In this document: positions 55,206 through 64,000 of the stretch, one piece after another
How positions within the stretch are numbered: position 1 is the first letter of the stretch
Layout of the letters: the number at the start of each line of letters is the position of its first letter
Assembly (NCBI GenBank): GCA_963921825.1
Contig: OY997589.1
Span: 86,040,523-86,104,522, forward strand
Direction: 5' to 3'
DNA from: Erodium maritimum
Lineage: Eukaryota; Streptophyta; Magnoliopsida; Geraniales; Geraniaceae
DNA length: 64,000 nt
The notes under the pieces: model-generated
What the model saw: the letters and a program-made list of their open reading frames with translations, nothing else
Told to the model about the DNA's origin: nothing
The model's database searches: none
Position numbers and translations under genes: made by a program

Positions 55206-56890
55206 CGCGCAGATAGCAGGCATTCCACTTCTCTTTACATAATTATACGATTATGTAAAAGTTATGAATTGTTTTGGTTGTGGATGTAAGAATCTAATAT
55301 GTATTATATAAAAAACTACTATGTAATTTAAAAAAAAACAAATTCTAATATGTAATATGTATTACCAGTTTTTTATAGCAAATTTTATTAATCCGAATGA
55401 CGGATGATATAAAACTTAGATATAGTAAGAAATAAAAGGATAAGACAAAAATCATGACATGTAGGTTCCAGACGCTAATCTTATAATTAGATACCCATCT
55501 ATTTAAGGGACAATTATTGGTGGACAATCTCTATGTTATTAGCTATGTAGGTGTGATTCACAATAATCATTTCTGGATTTGACCTGAAAATGCTCGGACA
55601 AATGATATGGGGAGTTTGAGGGGGTAACATGCATCTAGGGAAAACACCATGTTATGGGAGAACAAGGGTAGCGAGTTTTTACCGACCTTGGTAGGCCGAG
55701 ATGTGCGTCCTCACACAAACCTCGAGGGTGTTAGAGTCCTGATCCAACGGATGGGGTTAGGATATGTTGTGGCTCCTCCAAGACTGCCCGTGATGCCCTG
55801 TTAGTCTTAGCAATTGCTGATTCCAGTCTCCATGACCCCAAGCAAAGGTGTTAGGGACTCATTCTAAGGGATGAAGATGGAGCGACAATGCATCAAAAAG
55901 CGGGTGTGGTGGCTCTGGTGGCAGAGGAGGGGTGGTGGTGGAGGCTCTAGTGGCAAGGGAGGTCGAGGCGATGATCGTTTTGGTGATAATGGATAGGGTG
56001 GTGCGGACAACGTTAGTGTCGGCGATTGGCGGACCATAGTCCTTGTAACATAGGACGGAGCATAATTGGGCGAAAATTGTTGCATCGGGTATAAAGAGGG
56101 GTCGACGGTGGAAGAGGTGGCGTCGTTATGGGAAAACCGACCATTGGTGCTACCGACAAGGTAGATCGATACAGGACCGTTGTAGGTAGTAAATAGGATG
56201 AATGGGGATGTTGCACTAGTGGAGGTAGCGGGCGGGACAAGGCTCGGAGTTGAGGAGGAGGGAGAGATGATCCTTGGTGTTGTCGATATGATCGTCACAC
56301 ATATGATTGATCAAGACAACAAGATGGTAGGATGGTCTACTACGTTGATGGAGGTGGTGGCCAAAACGGTGCCCGAAAAAAGTAGTTGCCCTGATCGGCG
56401 AGGATTGTTAGTTCTCCAAAACCTTTTATTTTATATTAGATGGGATATGTGGTAACTGGTCGACATGTCGTTGGGGTAAGGACTGACGACGACTTCGATA
56501 GGCGTGATGGTGAAGGAAGCTAATGTTTTTTTGGGGGGGTGGGGGGTGGCGGCTTTAGGGGTAGCTACGGTGATGGCATCATGTTAATAGGATCGGGGTG
56601 CAGCGCAGTCCAAGTGCCTTAAGGCCAGTAATATAAGATCCATTATTTAGGATCTAATTACAACAAACTCCACTGAATTAGACCAATAATCGACTGATTT
56701 CGGTCTATTCGTATTGTGGATGGTCTAATAATCATTTTAGTATGTACGAATTGTTTTGATGAAAACTTTACTAATAGGAGGAAAAGTAACAGTTTATTTT
56801 TATAAAAACAAAACTGATGATGTTAATATTATTTGGATGAAAAGTAGAGGTGTATTTTTTTTGGTGAAAAAGAATCACCATCTAGGCAGG
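55206..56890. other. Intergenic DNA, G-rich in part
   Basis: 55206-55860 is AT-rich then mixed. 55860-56600 is G-rich on the plus strand (GGTGGTGGTGGAGG runs); its minus strand has a Ser/Thr/Pro-rich open frame of 144 codons (55864-56298) with FILFTTYNGPVSIYLVG inside. It may be a broken retrotransposon gag or a hydroxyproline-rich fragment; I cannot assign it. Confidence 0.35.
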
Positions 56891-58050
56891 AAAAATCCTA
56901 GATCCCTTCACGACGCCTCCCCTCTGCTTGTTGCCGCTGGTGACGGCCACGGCCATGGTCGTGGTCGTTGTTGGAAGCTCCTTCTTTAACCCCCATGTCT
57001 CCCCACGTTTCCCCTTCCTTATGAAGCTCGAGAAGTCAATCTCTGGCCTCCCTTTAGCCCCTCCGCCTCACCTCTACTTGTTGTTCTCGGTTCGGAGTTC
57101 TCATGACAAATGGAGTTCTTTTTGTTGGTATGGGGTGATGTTTCTCGGTTTGGGTCTTAACCGGTGTAAGGAGCGTTTTCGCTTATCTGATTATTGGTTC
57201 GTCTTTTCTATTTTCATGCTTTCTCTTTGTTTTACTTGTCTCATTTAGGAGTCATCCGGCTCCTCTTCTCAATCGGTAGAGATTTGGAATCGAATTCGCC
57301 TAACTCTCCTACTGGATCGTTGGTGCGTGTTGGTCATCGGCGGATTAACTTGTTAATCGAGTTAATTGAGCAGCGTGAGGCTTGTAAGTCACGTTGAAGT
57401 AGTGGAAATTTAAGGTTTCGAATCTTGCTTCAGTGCTAAGGTGGGTGTTCTCGAGCTCGACTAAGCCTCCCCATTCCAATTTGTCGTGGTTGGTTTTGGG
57501 GCCGACAGGGTCGACTCCTTTCGAGTCGATCCATGGTGTAGGCCCGGATTGGGTCTTCCTTGTGAAGACTGAGCAATGCTCGTTTGCGTCGCATGGCTTC
57601 TAAATTAGGTTTGATTCTCTCGGCATCTACAATTATTGAGTATTGAGAAGTTGTTCTTGCTAATCGGATTATTTGTGCTTCATGTTGGTAATATTTGGGT
57701 TGCAGACCTTCTTTTTTTGCTCTTCATGTTTTTAATATTCGGTAGTTAGGCTATAAAATATCGCTCCTACCCTAGCCCTGTTTTTTTTATAGATTCTTTG
57801 TGGGTTCCTTTTTGTTTTTCTGGGTTGAGATGTCTTATGACAGGCTCGTGGTTGTGTAAAGAGCGCCTTGTGTGGCAAGCTCCTAGATATCGTTTCTTTG
57901 TGTTGTACCCTACTCATTTTCACTAGTTTATCCTTATGGTTGGTTGTGTCCTTTTTTTTTAGAGTTTTGGGTCTGTAACTAGATTTTTTGTACTCCTCAT
58001 TTACTTTGAGAGAGGTTTTAATTTAAATTACCTTTGTCGATCAAAAAAAT
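56891..58050 (+). mobile_element. PolyA retroposon, family R1, copy d
   Basis: T/C/G-rich sequence ending TTGTCGATCAAAAAAATG. It shares TGTGCTTCATGTTGGTAATATTTGG and GCTCTTCATGTTTTTAATATTCGG with copies b and c. No known protein is encoded. The left edge is uncertain, and the right end abuts the Harbinger element within about 20 bases. Confidence 0.55.
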
Positions 58051-58355
58051 GAATACACCATGTATTTCTTAAGAGCATAATCAACGGGTCATCCCTGAGG
58101 TCCGACCCGCGTTTTTGCGAGCCGCGGGCTGTTCCATTGTGGGACGGCTTTTACGTGGCCCGCAAAAACACGGCCCATGCCCTCGCCCCTCGTCCCGGAA
58201 ACGCGGGCCGGGCCGCTTCCCTCGCCCTTCGTCCCTCGCCCGACTGTCGTCTAGTGGCGTGGCACCACGTGTACATGCGTTAGAAAAAAACCGACCGTTT
58301 GAAAACGGTCGGGAGCGACTACTTTTTTTTAATTAAATCTAAAACAATTTAAACC

Positions 58356-58391
58356 ATATAAATACCCAACCCAATTTAAACCCTATAAATA
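58356..58391 (+). promoter_or_regulatory. Duplicated TATA boxes of the Harbinger transposase
   Basis: ATATAAATA at 58356 and CTATAAATA at 58383 sit in two adjacent near-copies of AATTTAAACC.TATAAATACCC. They lie about 60-95 bases upstream of the ATG at 58453. Confidence 0.6.
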
Positions 58392-58452
58392 CCCCAACCC
58401 CAACATCATTTTTTTCACACCCATTCTCCAATTTCTCTCTCTCATTTCCAAA

Positions 58453-59846
58453 ATGTCCGACGACGATGTTCCGACATATGAGGAGATGACAGCCCAATTC
58501 CCGACATATGAGGAGATGACAGCCCAATTTCCGACATATGAGCACATGGCAGCCCAAATGCGAGTAGTTGAGCGACGAGTCCGGTAGAGGTTTGAGAGAA
58601 TCATGCAGAGAGCAATGTCAAGGATTGAGAGGGCCGCTCGTGGGGAACCAATGCGACGAGTGATTAACAGAGGTCGTGCTGAAGCCCACGACCAATTAAT
58701 GAGGTACTATTTTGTCGATCAACCCATATATGGCCCAGATATGTTTAGGCGTCAGTTCCGTATGTGCAAACCACTTTTTCAACGAATTATGGACAAGGTG
58801 AAGGAACACGACAATTACTTCGTTTAGAAGCCCGACGTAGCCTCACGGTTGGGCTTATCAACGGAACAGAAGTGCACCGTCGCGATACAGATGCTTGCGT
58901 ATGGGTGCTCGGCCGATTCATTGGACGAAACTTTGCACATTGGGGTAAGCACCATACTTGAATGTTTACGTAAGTTTTGCAAGGCCGTCATTGAGGTATT
59001 CGGCGCCGAGTACCTGCATACACCCACACCGACTGACATGGAGCACTTACTCCGAGAAGGGTACAACCGAGGGTTTCCAGGAATGGCGGAGAGTCTTGAC
59101 TGCATGCATTGGAAGTGGAAGAATTGCCCAACCGAAGACCAGGGAGCCAATGGACGGGGAAGTCACCACGGGGATAAGACAGTTATGCTTGAAGCTGTAG
59201 CGTCCCGTGATTTATGGATTTGGCATGCGTTTTTCGGGATGGCTGGGTCGAACAACGACATCAACGTCCTCAACAAGACAACAACATCCACTTATTCCAA
59301 GACGCTTACTACGACCGTGAGCTGGGAGTGGAGTGCTACATCAACGGTCATCGGTATGACTGACCTTATTACTTGGTGGACGACATTTACCCAACATGGG
59401 CATGGTTCTTGAAGACTATTCGACATCCCTACGAGCCCAAAGAGAAGTTGTTTGCTAAATACCAAGAAGGTGCTCGGAAAGATATTGAAATGGCTTTTGG
59501 AGTACTTCAAGCAAGGTGGCACATCATTTTCCGTCCCGCTCGTACTTGGAGCAAACACACTTTGGCTGATAGCATGCACACTTGCATCATTCTACACAAC
59601 ATGATTGTAGAGGATGAGCGCGACCGGTACGAGTATGGGGATGAGGAGTTGTTGTATGAGCAACCTCCAAAAATGTCGAATTGGGCACCACCGAAACGAT
59701 GGCACCGAGGAGGGCCATTGGCATACCATCAACGAATGGATTGTCAACATATTGTCACAAATCATCAGACCCACAAGCAACTACAAAATTATCTTATGGA
59801 GCACTTATGTGGTCTATATGGAGCTGGTTTCCATGACGATGAGTAG
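58453..59846 (+). pseudogene. PIF/Harbinger DDE transposase, broken
   Basis: Begins MSDDDVPTYEEMTAQ, with three copies of a 10-residue unit (PTYEEMTAQF) from a 30-bp tandem repeat at 58471-58560. Stops interrupt the frame near 58586 (after RRVR) and at 58827 (after DNYFV). A frameshift falls near 59275-59290, and a further TGA lies at about 59356 before PYYLVDDIYP. The domain is otherwise well kept: RRQFRMCKPLFQRIM, FPGMAESLDCMHWKWKNCP (first Asp), AFFGMAGSNNDINVL (second Asp), KDIEMAFGVLQARW (catalytic Glu), and the C-terminal HTCIILHNMIVEDE. All three catalytic positions survive, but the gene cannot give a full product. Confidence 0.88.
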
Positions 59847-60169
59847 TCGTTTGCACTCTTGGAGCTTGTTTTTGGGTTGTATTAAAATGGGACGAATAAA
59901 AGTTCAAGTTCATTTTTATTTGTGTTAAATTTATTTATTATTATTTTATTGTCATTAATTATTTTTTCACATTTTTTTTATATTTTATATAATTTAAACG
60001 TTTCTGATAAATAATTAAATAAAACAGCAAATATTAATTAATTAACAACTCAGCATCCAGTCAGCACAAGGAACTCAACACAAGGGACTCATTGTGAGCC
60101 TCATTGCAAAACACCCACTATTCCGAGTTCCTAGTCCCTCGAATTTGTCCAGTCAATACAAGGGACTAA

Positions 60170-60476
60170 GAGCACCTCCAACGGGTCGTGTCTACTCGTC
60201 GTGTCTGGCGTAGGCACGGCCCAGACACGACGCGTAGACACGACAGGTTATGTCTACCCGCCGTGTCTGCGGTGTCGTGTGTACAGGTCGTTGCTGAATC
60301 TGGCAACGACGCCAAGTCGTGTCTACTGGCCATTTTGTTCCAATTTTTTTTCCAACCATGGCTTTAGACACTTTACCATTGGAGGAGTAGTGTCTAGAAG
60401 CAGTGTCTGGAAGCCAAAAACAATGGTTAGACACTGCTCCTAGACACTGTGCAGTATCTAACCATTAGAGATGCTC
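60170..60476. mobile_element. PIF/Harbinger-type MITE, nested, TAA-flanked
   Basis: A 307-bp element between TAA at 60167-60169 and 60477-60479. Ends are GAGCACCTCCAACGGG and the inverse of ACCATTAGAGATGCTC. The inside is rich in GTGTCT/AGACAC (CGTGTCTACTCGTCGTGTCTGG), with an inverted repeat around CAATGGTTAGACACTG. Confidence 0.85.
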
Positions 60477-60479
60477 TAA

Positions 60480-60785
60480 GAGCACCCACAGTCATCTCGC
60501 CGGCAGCTGGTGAGATGGCGCTGGCGAGATGACTAAAAAACTATTTTTTTGGCTTATAGCCAGCACTCCCAGCCAGCACCCTACAGTGGTAAAGCCTTTT
60601 TGCTGGCTATAACAACCCTTTTTATTCACAGTTTTGCTCCCCGCCAGCGATAAGTGCCGGCTATAAGCTCTCAGCCAGCACTCCTCGCCAGCGAGCTCCT
60701 CGCCTCCTCCTCGTCAGCTCCCCTCCTCTTCCTCGCCGGCGTTTTCTTCTCGCCAACGGCATCTCACCAACGACTGTGGATGCTC
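60480..60785. mobile_element. PIF/Harbinger-type MITE related to the Myb/SANT element
   Basis: A 306-bp element between TAA at 60477-60479 and 60786-60788, sharing the first TAA with its neighbour. Its left end GAGCACCCACAGTCATCTCGCCGGC and GGCGCTGGCGAGATGAC are nearly those of the element at 34300, so it is a deletion derivative or relative lacking the ORF. Confidence 0.88.
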
Positions 60786-60828
60786 TAAGGACTTGAGACT
60801 CACGAATGACATTTCCATTGTACATGCT

Positions 60829-61592
60829 TTAATTAAGGTAGTTCACTTCAATATGAGTTAGTGGGATTTTGTTTAAAACAATACACAAAAAATTACATTG
60901 CATAGAAACAAATTAAGGAAATAAAAACAGTTAATAAGAGATGATTTCAAGTTTCAAAGCAGAAAAAGGGATAAGAATGAAGTGAATGAGAGAGAGATAA
61001 AACGAAAGCAGGTAGGCCCGAGAAACAAGGAAGCAAGTGAGTAGTCCCAAGGTCGAAAGAGAGAGAGGCCCAGTGAGTGCCGTTAACGTTAAACCTCAGA
61101 CAAAGCTTGTCCGTTTAAGATGTTGATAATTTAACACATAACACAAGAGACATGATTAAGGAGAGAAGGACAAGTTAGGCCCTAGAACTTGGCCTGTCAA
61201 GTCGCTGTTCTTTTTCTTTATTGTATGTATTTATTACACTTCCTCAGTATTTAACGTTAAATCACATCGTTTCAGAATTCAGAGCAACCCCTCCTCCTAT
61301 ACTCCTCCTACCCAGCTATACACCTACACTACACCTCTCTCTCTCTCTCACATTGCACTCTGTATCTTTCATTTCTCAGTTTTGTTGCCTTTTTAGCTTC
61401 TTTGAGCTCAACACCCATGTGCTTTTCTCTTGTTTTCAGACCTTACCCTCTTTCAAACTGAAGAAAAAGAATCTATTGTGTGGAAGAAACTCACAACACA
61501 AGTCACAACACAACCCACAACAAAACCTCCTTTTGCTTCTTTACACAGAGTGAGTGAGGAAAGAGAGAGATAGTGTGTGTGTTCTTAAAAAA
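60829..61592 (+). promoter_or_regulatory. Promoter and long leader of the HIPP gene
   Basis: No coding sequence. A (CT)n tract lies at about 61337-61352 and a purine/CACAAC-rich leader from about 61480 to the ATG. Long pyrimidine-rich leaders of this sort are common in plants. The transcript start is not determined. Confidence 0.45.
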
Positions 61593-63700
61593 ATGACTAA
61601 AGAAGAAGACTTTAAGCTCCTCAAGATCCAGGTATTTCCTTTTCTCCTTCCTTTATGCTTTCTTTTTTCTTTCTTTTCTCTTGCATTTTCTCCCTAAATG
61701 CAAAGTTGGGTATTGTTCTCTTCTCCTTTGTGGGTTTTGTGTATTTTAATGATGTTTTTTTAACAGACTTGTGTTCTCAAAGTGAGCATTCACTGTGATG
61801 GGTGTAAGCAGAAAGTGAAGAAGCTCCTTCTGAGAATTGAAGGTGCTCACTTTCTCTTCTTCTTCTATTTTTTTTCTTGCTTTGTCTATGGAAATTGGTG
61901 CTGATGATTTGAAACTAAAGTTGGGGTTTTTTTAGTCTTCTCTTGGATTGGGGATTAATGAAACTGAAATTAGGCATCTGGGTTGTTGAGTAGAGATTAT
62001 TAGAGTGGGTTTTGGAAGGTTTGAACTCAGATCCCTTGAAATGTGAAGGTCTGGATCTTAATCTTTGTTCTCAACAAAGGAGTTTTACTCAGAGAGAGTG
62101 CCTTAATTGATGTTTTATATATTTCTTATGAGTGAAGCTCATTGCAGTAGTGGGGTGGAGTAATTTTGGGAACTTTGATTTCTAATTTTGTAGCATGCTT
62201 GGCTCTCTGGTTTGTGTTTTGGATAGGTTTGAACTCAGATCCCTTGAATGTGAAGGTCTGGGTCTTAATCTTTATTCTCAACAGAGGGATTTTACTCAGA
62301 AAGAGTGTCATAAGTGATGTTTTCTATATTTCTTATGAGTGAAGCTCAATACACTAGTGGAGTGATTTTGGAAACTTTTGATTTCTAATTTTGTAGCGTG
62401 CTTGGCTCTCTGGTTTGTATTTTGGATAGGTGTTTACCAAGTGAGCATAGATTCGGAACAGCAGAGAGTGACAGTTTCTGGGACTGTAGATTCTGAGACT
62501 TTGATCAAGAAGCTGGTCAGAGCTGGGAAGCATGCTGAGCTCTGGCCCCAGAAGGGCAATCAAAACCAGAACCCGCAGCAGAACCAGAAGCAAAAGAACA
62601 ATGGTGCCAAAGATGACAAGAGCAAGAACAACGGTAACAACAACAACAATGGCCAAAAGCAGCAGCAAGGGCAGGGGCAAGGATTGATGAAGGGTATTGA
62701 GGCGTTGAAGAACCAACATAAGTTCCCGGCGTTCCCATCGGAAGATATCGATGATGACTGTTTCGATGAAGAAGATGACGAGGATGATGAATTCGATGAG
62801 GAAGATGAGTTGCAGTTTCTGAGGGACAAGGCCAGTCAGCTGGGTATTCTGAGGCAGCAGCAGCAATTGCAGCAACAACATCACCAGCAGCAGCAAGCCA
62901 TTGCTGCAAACAATGCAAAGAAAAATGCTGCTGCTGCAGCAGCAGCGGCTGCTGGTGCCAACAATGGAAAGATGAACAACAATGCCGGGAACACGAATGC
63001 AGGAGGAAAGAAAGGGAACAATCCGGGCGCCAAAGGGAATAATAACCCCAATGATCAGAAAGCCATGCCTGCTATGAAAATGAACAATGCCAAGGCGGGC
63101 GGTGGGGGCGCTACTGGAGAACCCGGCGGTGGCAAGAGAGGAAACGACATGAACCATATGATGAGTCAGGCTGGTTTCCCTAGAAACCTTGTTGGAGCTG
63201 GTCAGGGTGGCAACAACAACCACCACCCTCTTGGAGGGGGGTTTCCAGTGAACAATGCAGGACTCCCCGCGGGAGGAGGGTTCCCGAATGGTCAAGTTAC
63301 TCCATCCATGTTGATGAACATGAACGGGTATCATCCCCAAAACATGATCCCTAATCAAGCTGCAATGATGCATCAACAACAACAACAAGCCCAGATGATG
63401 CAGAGGCAGCAGCAACAAGCTATGATGCAGCAGCAACAACAAGCCCAGTTGATGCAAAGGCAGCAGCAGCAGCAGCAGCAACAAGCAATGATGCAGCAGC
63501 AACAAGAAGCCCAGATGATGTATCAGCAGGGGACTCCATACATGCCACCAAACACTGGTTATTACTATTACAACAACAATTACTACCCAGCACCACTACC
63601 ACCATATCCTCCCCACTACACTGAAGCTGCTCCTGATCACACCCACAACTCCACACACATGTTCAGTGATGACAACACCAGCAGCTGTTCAGTCATGTAA
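61593..63700 (+). CDS. Heavy-metal-associated isoprenylated plant protein (HIPP)
   Basis: Three exons join in frame: 61593-61631, 61767-61842 and 62430-63700, giving 461 residues. The N-terminal HMA domain (about residues 12-75) has the metal-binding CDGC (23-26) in [16 protein letters not shown], then [16 protein letters not shown]. It is followed by an Asn/Gln/Lys-rich linker, an acidic run ([20 protein letters not shown]), Ala and Gly/Asn tracts and long Gln/Met-rich repeats encoded by CAG/CAA. It ends in CSVM, a CaaX prenylation box. The family binds Cu, Zn or Cd and may be membrane-tethered through the lipid; the particular role is unknown. The closest I recall are the long HIPP32-34 proteins. 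Intron 2 contains a duplicated acceptor region. Confidence 0.94.
62019..62429 (+). repeat. About 205-bp tandem duplication in HIPP intron 2, including the acceptor
   Basis: Copy 1 (62019-62226) and copy 2 (62227-62429) both run from GTTTGAACTCAGATCCCTTGA to GGTTTGT.TTTTGGATAG. Copy 2 supplies the used acceptor (AG at 62428-62429). Copy 1 ends in the same GGATAG followed by G, a ready-made decoy. The copies are about 90 percent alike by eye. Confidence 0.92.
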
Positions 63701-64000
63701 ACAGAATTGTATTGCAAGTCCTACTTAGTATTATGTTGGGAAAAAAAAAGGATTGTGCTCTCCCTTGTTTAGTGGGGGGCTCTAGTGGGTTTAATTTTGG
63801 ACAAAAATCCTGTTATATCTTATTCTTGTAGTAATGTTTAAGGTTGGTATGGGATGTCTGAAATTATATATATAAAAAAGAACCCTCAAGTCTTCTTATC
63901 TGTGTGTTATGTAGAGTAGAGGTGTGTTGTTAAGACTTGAAGAGATTCGAATTTAATATAGATTTCTCCATGACTGGTATGGTATTGGTATGTCACAGAT
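63701..64000 (+). other. HIPP 3' UTR and downstream DNA
   Basis: Probable 3' UTR. I see no further gene before the window ends. Confidence 0.6.

Larger units (their letters stand above)
58072..60828 (+). mobile_element. PIF/Harbinger element with decayed transposase
   Basis: Left end AGAGCATAATCAACGG after TTA (58069-58071); right end CCATTGTACATGCT before TTA (60829-60831). The ends are imperfect inverted repeats and TTA is the family's usual target. GC-rich subterminal sequence (GACCCGCGTTTTTGCGAG) follows the left end. It contains the transposase pseudogene (58453-59846) and, in its right end, two nested TAA-flanked elements (60170-60476 and 60480-60785). Confidence 0.8.

Noticed and set aside
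62354..63505. 383-codon minus-strand open frame opposite HIPP
   Set aside because: It is a shadow of the CAG/CAA-rich HIPP exon, giving poly-Leu; the plus strand has a full HMA gene with splice sites and a CaaX end.
62877..63535. Possible CRISPR-like or satellite array of CAGCAGCAA repeats
   Set aside because: It is coding trinucleotide repeat for Gln in the HIPP tail; no spacers exist and the genome is a plant's.
1..64000. A new multi-gene defence or biosynthetic system
   Set aside because: The genes belong to unrelated, well-known plant families with their own promoters and conserved synteny; nothing ties them into one pathway.

Overview
The window is nuclear DNA from a flowering plant, almost certainly a eudicot. 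It shows GT-AG spliceosomal introns, AT-rich intergenic DNA, plant-specific families (PILS carriers, HIPP metallochaperone-like proteins, GDSL esterases, ABCG half-transporters) and dense small transposons. I cannot name the species. Nine genes look real and intact, and a tenth (the last exon of mitochondrial ATP synthase beta) runs in from the left edge.

Layout of the genes: ATP synthase beta 3' end (+, 57-176); PKIWI502-type FAD/NAD(P) oxidoreductase (+, 1666-4737); Arg/Ser/Lys-rich nuclear protein (-, 5278-5916); ALIX/BRO1-domain protein (+, 7916-13812); GDSL esterase/lipase (+, 16783-18375); QSOX sulfhydryl oxidase (+, 19358-25206); RING-CH membrane E3 ligase (-, 27890-30311); PILS auxin carrier (-, 37140-38495 plus an upstream leader intron); a small conserved plastid-type protein (-, 43202-43633); ABCG7-type half-transporter (-, 44559-50786); HIPP heavy-metal-associated isoprenylated protein (+, 61593-63700). 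I reconstructed the exon structures by hand; every one joins in frame to a full-length product of the family's usual size. The genes are individual housekeeping or trafficking genes, not an operon-like system. Their order recalls Arabidopsis blocks around At1g15130/At1g15140, At1g71090/At1g71120 and At2g01270-At2g01320 (from memory, not searched).

The rest is mobile DNA. Five families of short foldback elements (called A to E here) sit in most of the longer introns. A TAA/TTA-targeting PIF/Harbinger group includes a decayed transposase copy with two further elements nested in its right end, and an element that carries only an intact Myb/SANT-like ORF. There are also an hAT-type MITE with a perfect 8-bp target duplication, tRNA-type SINEs, several polyA retroposon families with diverged target duplications, a LINE-like insertion with a perfect 15-bp duplication, and a Ty3/gypsy pol remnant.

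I found no prokaryote-like or clearly new multi-gene system. The points most worth a second look are the two genes whose 3' splice sites have been tandemly duplicated (PKIWI502 intron 1, HIPP intron 2), the stand-alone Myb/SANT element, the several layers of nested insertions, and a shared retroposon family with no obvious coding capacity.
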